64,000 nucleotides of DNA from Pterois miles (taxonomy: Eukaryota > Chordata > Actinopteri > Perciformes > Scorpaenidae), in assembly GCA_947000775.1 (NCBI GenBank), contig CAMQGK010000327.1:16316501-16380500 (forward strand), read 5' to 3'. Below the pieces are notes generated by a model, which worked only from the letters and a program-made list of their open reading frames with translations, did no database searches and had not been told where the DNA came from. A program made the translations under genes and the position numbers. Positions 60,106 to 64,000 of the stretch are shown piece after piece. How positions within the stretch are numbered: the first letter of the stretch is position 1; each line of letters begins with the position of its first letter.

Positions 60106-60637
60106 TGACTCTCCAAATTCCATAGTGATTAAACTCTTCTGTCTAAAGGCCCGCAGTCATCAACCACCACCCTCTCACACTGGACCAGACACTGTTGTCC
60201 ATCTTTATCCCCTTAAAACCTGAGTTTTTTTCCGCCTTCCGCCCTTCTGGAGGTGACACACTGTCTCATCGTCGCGTGATGGGTGGGGGTGGCAGAGGAG
60301 TGGGTGAAGGGGGTAGAAGGGCTGGGGTGGTTGAGGGCAGGCGGAGAGGCGGGGTGGGGTGGGGTGCATGGGAGGCTAACCCGGCATCACGTCATTAGCG
60401 TTGCACGGCGGAGATGCAGGGGCACCCTGACACATGTCACGGACAGCCAGCCGAGGGCCCACGTATGAAGCTGACACGCTGCGCATAATTTATCCTGTGA
60501 CACGATCTGCATGCCGAGTTGTTGATCTGTTGTGTTTGGTTTGGACATGGGCGCTCTGGCAGGGAAGATGGGGGGGGGGGTTATTATGCAGGTGGGGGGT
60601 GGGAGGCAGGAAGAGGAGAGTGAGGGCGCAGAGGTGG

Positions 60638-60714
<77 letters not shown>

Positions 60715-63700
60715 TGTGGGGCGGTGGAAGGCGGCATCTTGGTGTAGCACACACTGAAGGGGCGATACATTTGTCATGTCCACTGAGAAGCAACGTATAC
60801 ATAAACAAGTGCATTCAAATTCACTAATACAGACACCCAGACTCTCTAACACACATACACGCATATTCACGCTTTGGCGATATGCATGTTGAGTCACAGA
60901 GAAATCACAGCCATAATCTCATCCCTTAAGACGTCTGTTCATGAGTGAAAATGTCACTCCATTGGATGTGATTGTTCTCCAAGCTTCAGCTGCAGTGTGT
61001 TGTTAAAGCACCGCTGACACCACTTCTGCTTCAGTGAATAAAGTGTTAATTAGATATGTTATAAGCTGATGTGTTCGCGTGTGAGTTGGCGCTGATTTTT
61101 TTTTCCATCAGTAAATAGGTGTGACTATAAAGGTACATATGGTTAGATTATGGCTAACTGGACTTGGTAAATGTACATGTTTCCAAATGAGTAAATATGA
61201 ACATTAATATTGTAAGATCTATTATCGTATGGTTGGCTTTTATTTTTTATGTGTCTTTGGGAAGCGCTCATCACAGATCAACTTCTCCTGCCCCCCCCCG
61301 CCTGGCTTGTTTACATGAATTATGCATATGACCAGTCTTGTTAGAGGAGCCCCTCCCTCATCATGCTCCTAATCCCTGCCGTTGCCGCAGTAACCAAAAT
61401 TAGACATGGCTGTGAGGTACAGTATGGACCCTCAGGGCTTTTCTCTGGACAGGCCTCATCCCAGGCTGATGTGGATGAGGATGTGTAGGTCCTATAGGCC
61501 TGTAGGTCACCTGTCCACTGATATTACTGTACTGATGCTGGTGCTTGATGGGAAATATTCATTTCACTTCAGCTCAGTCTGTTGCTATGAACCCTGAAGC
61601 CAGTCAGCGCTGTACAGATTCAGCCAGATCGGTTGCTGTTTGATGTGCAGTTTGAACGATCAGTGATCTGGTTCTTGGACAGCTGGATGCATTTCAGGCA
61701 CGTCAGAAATTTTGGCCTGCTGTCTTGCAGTTTGAGTAGTTCCACTGTCCAATTCCTTTCATGACTGCTGTCAAAAGATATGATATAAACTGTAGTGAGC
61801 TTGTTTTAATATTATTTGAAATGTATTCTACATGTTGTGGCTAACACTGTTCATATACTGTACATATACTGTATATATTTATATATATTACCGAATTTTG
61901 CTGCAGAACAGAAAGTGGTGTCTGCATCTTCCAGACATCTGCAGCTCTGTATTATTATTTTCCTCTTACCTGCAGTTTATAATTCATTGTACAGAGTAAT
62001 GCCTTCCTCTCTTTTTTTTGGTCATAATTGAAGACACGGCCATCTTGTTTGAAGAAACTTTATTGGAATTGTCACTGTACATAACAGACAGGGTTCTGTG
62101 GTTACGTTCACTGTGAACTCAGGCTGTTCAGAAAGGCAGATTAAAATATTTAACATGAGTTAACACAATGTACAACAACGTGTTAGCAGCCTAAGGGCTA
62201 AACAGGAATAAAGGCAAGGCCAAAGACTGAAAAAACAAAGTGTGGTGGAAGAAATGTAATGTGTAACAGTTTGTTATGTCATGTTATGAGGGTATTGTTC
62301 CATTAGGTTATTGCGTCCTGTCAATTTCCAGATGCATCAGCTAGAAATTATGTGAACATTATGTTCCTCAATCATGTCACTAAACAAAACTGACATACTT
62401 TTTTTCCTATCCATCAAAGGACAGGTTATCTAATGGTTAAGCTTCAGTAAGCAAAGAACTACTGACATCATATCCACACATTTGGAAAAAAGACATGCAT
62501 TCTTGTAAAATATATCTCAGATTGTAAATGTGATGCAAATTTGCGACAGTTGCAACACTTAATCAATGAAAGGTTGAATAGATTTGCACTGGCAGATGCC
62601 AAAACTGGGGTCCTGTTGACCCAGAGTAGTGTCTGCCAGTCTGTCTGAGATAAATTGTTGTACAGCTTAAACTAGTGTAAGCTATTTTGCTCTGAGTGAA
62701 TTTTGCTCTGGTAAACATTACATCTAGTGCTTTTATTGTGAAAGGTAAGAATGGAAGGATTGAAGTGGATTAAGAGTTTATTTCAAGCATGTTGTTGGAG
62801 CACTGGAACAGGCCGGTGGAAAGACAAACCATGATGGTTTTAGAGAGCTTCGTTTTGTTTCTGTCAGGTTTGAATGACGATATTCTGCTCAAACAGCTGA
62901 TGTACCTGCTGAAACTCAGGACGCTGCACACGCACGCACACCCCTGCAGTGGTTAATACAATAAATAAATATAAACTAGATGTTTTAGACTGGGCAAATA
63001 GTCACATAAACTATTCAATTTTATATAGCTAAGCAACTGTTCGAATAATCGAAAAAATTGTGACTCATCCCGACTTTATTAGCAACGTGAAAGCTCTAAA
63101 AAATTTGTAATATTTGTAATATTTGCGTTCTGTTTGAACAAGAACGACAAAAACACCAGTTCTAAAAAATCTACTTACATGCAAATTTATCACAAGAAAT
63201 AAAACTTCCTTCCTGTGTGTAAAGGCCTCAAGTGTGTGAAATCGATGGCTGCGGAATAAAAGTTTTCTTGTGCCGAATAGAAAAATAGGGCAAGACTGCA
63301 CAATATCTATTTAGTGTCAGACCCTTGTTACACCTGGCAGGACGTGACCTCACACAGGACAGGACAGGACACAGATGATCTAACCTCCATGTCCCCGATG
63401 GTGGTTCCTCCCTGACCACAACAAGTCAATATCTTTTTGTTAATATTACTTTAAGATCAGAAGTATGGCCACAGAAATAATCCCAGTTTGCTGTAGGGGA
63501 GAGTTTTTCAACAGCCTGCAATGAAAGCCTTTTTTATGGAGAGTTTTAATGTCCCGTAAAGCTCTAAATGCTGTTTCTAAGACTTATATAAAATGATTAT
63601 TTCCCAGAGGATTTGGACCTCAGGGGCATGTATTGTAGATCCATTCCCTTCCTGTAAAGAACTCCAATGTGTTTGTTTGGAAGCAGTATCCCTGCATTAC

Positions 63701-64000
63701 CCCCAACCAGCTCAATCACTGCTCCCCTGTGACCCTCCATTAACATTATTGGTTTTTGTAGTCAGAGGTTGCTGACAGGGTTTCTTGGACTGCAATGAAG
63801 ACAGAAGACTATCAAGAGAGGCCTTTTTGTTGCTGAGAAAAATAACTGACATACTGTATGGGTTCACACTGGATATGACTCTGCAGTAGATTTTTCTTTC
63901 TGGGACGACACACCTATCTCTAAGTGTTTTAGTATTGATTCAGTATTAAGATTTATTGAGATTTTCTTCAACTTTACTAACACTAGACCTTGAGAAAAAG
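60106..64000. other. Gene-free flank to window end
   Basis: Includes a G-rich stretch at 60280-60370, a long (TG)n at 60639-60711, a TATA-like AT stretch at 61850-61890 and AT-rich DNA to the end. A minus-strand AATAAAG near 62049-62055 could be a polyadenylation signal of a transcript from the right, but no exon supports it. Confidence 0.5.
60639..60711. repeat. (TG)36 microsatellite
   Basis: Uninterrupted TG run of about 73 bases, the longest GT/CA run in the window. Confidence 0.95.

Noticed and set aside
60387..60770. His/Thr and Cys/Val repeat proteins at GT/CA tracts
   Set aside because: These are pure translation of dinucleotide repeats. The same pattern recurs at every GT/CA run in the window.
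62041..62060. 3' end of a minus-strand gene entering from the right
   Set aside because: Only an AATAAAG hexamer is visible. No coding exon or splice pair could be supported up to 64000.

Overview
The window is vertebrate nuclear DNA, most likely from a teleost fish and probably a percomorph. That rests on three things: fish-like protein sequence, very dense (CA)n/(GT)n microsatellites, and several short hAT-like elements whose ends I recognise from percomorph genomes. The last point is recall, not a search. The locus matches the vertebrate ZADH2 (PTGR3)-TSHZ1 neighbourhood, which in human lies at 18q22.3.

Only two protein-coding genes can be supported, arranged head to head. zadh2/ptgr3 is on the minus strand, with coding exon 1 at 17363-17646 and coding exon 2 at 14102-15032. 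It encodes a 404-residue zinc-independent MDR reductase ending in the peroxisomal signal SKL. tshz1 is on the plus strand. A 40-base coding first exon (19748-19787) is joined across a 28.6-kb intron to one large exon (48385-51923), giving a 1192-residue teashirt zinc-finger/homeodomain repressor. Its 3'UTR runs to about 53.24 kb. Both splice junctions were checked for GT/AG and reading phase.

Layout: 1-13.9 kb is gene-free flank beyond the zadh2 3' end and holds most of the transposon fossils. 14.1-17.65 kb is zadh2. 17.65-19.75 kb is the shared divergent promoter and the tshz1 5'UTR, which has upstream ORFs and a probable mini-intron. 19.8-48.4 kb is the large tshz1 intron, rich in microsatellites with islands of complex sequence that look like conserved enhancers. 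48.4-53.2 kb is the main tshz1 exon and 3'UTR. 53.2-64 kb is gene-free flank, with one candidate promoter/first exon near 57.1-57.65 kb.

No bacterial-type system, CRISPR array, complete transposase, viral gene, rRNA or tRNA was found. The observations most worth following up are: an upstream ORF that overlaps the tshz1 start codon and ends just across the splice junction; a nuclear-receptor DR1 motif kept in all three copies of one transposon family beside a gene whose product is linked to PPAR-gamma ligand metabolism; a nested insertion bounded by 17-bp duplications; possible dual targeting of Zadh2; and a YY1/ETS/NRF1-like cluster followed by a splice donor downstream of tshz1.
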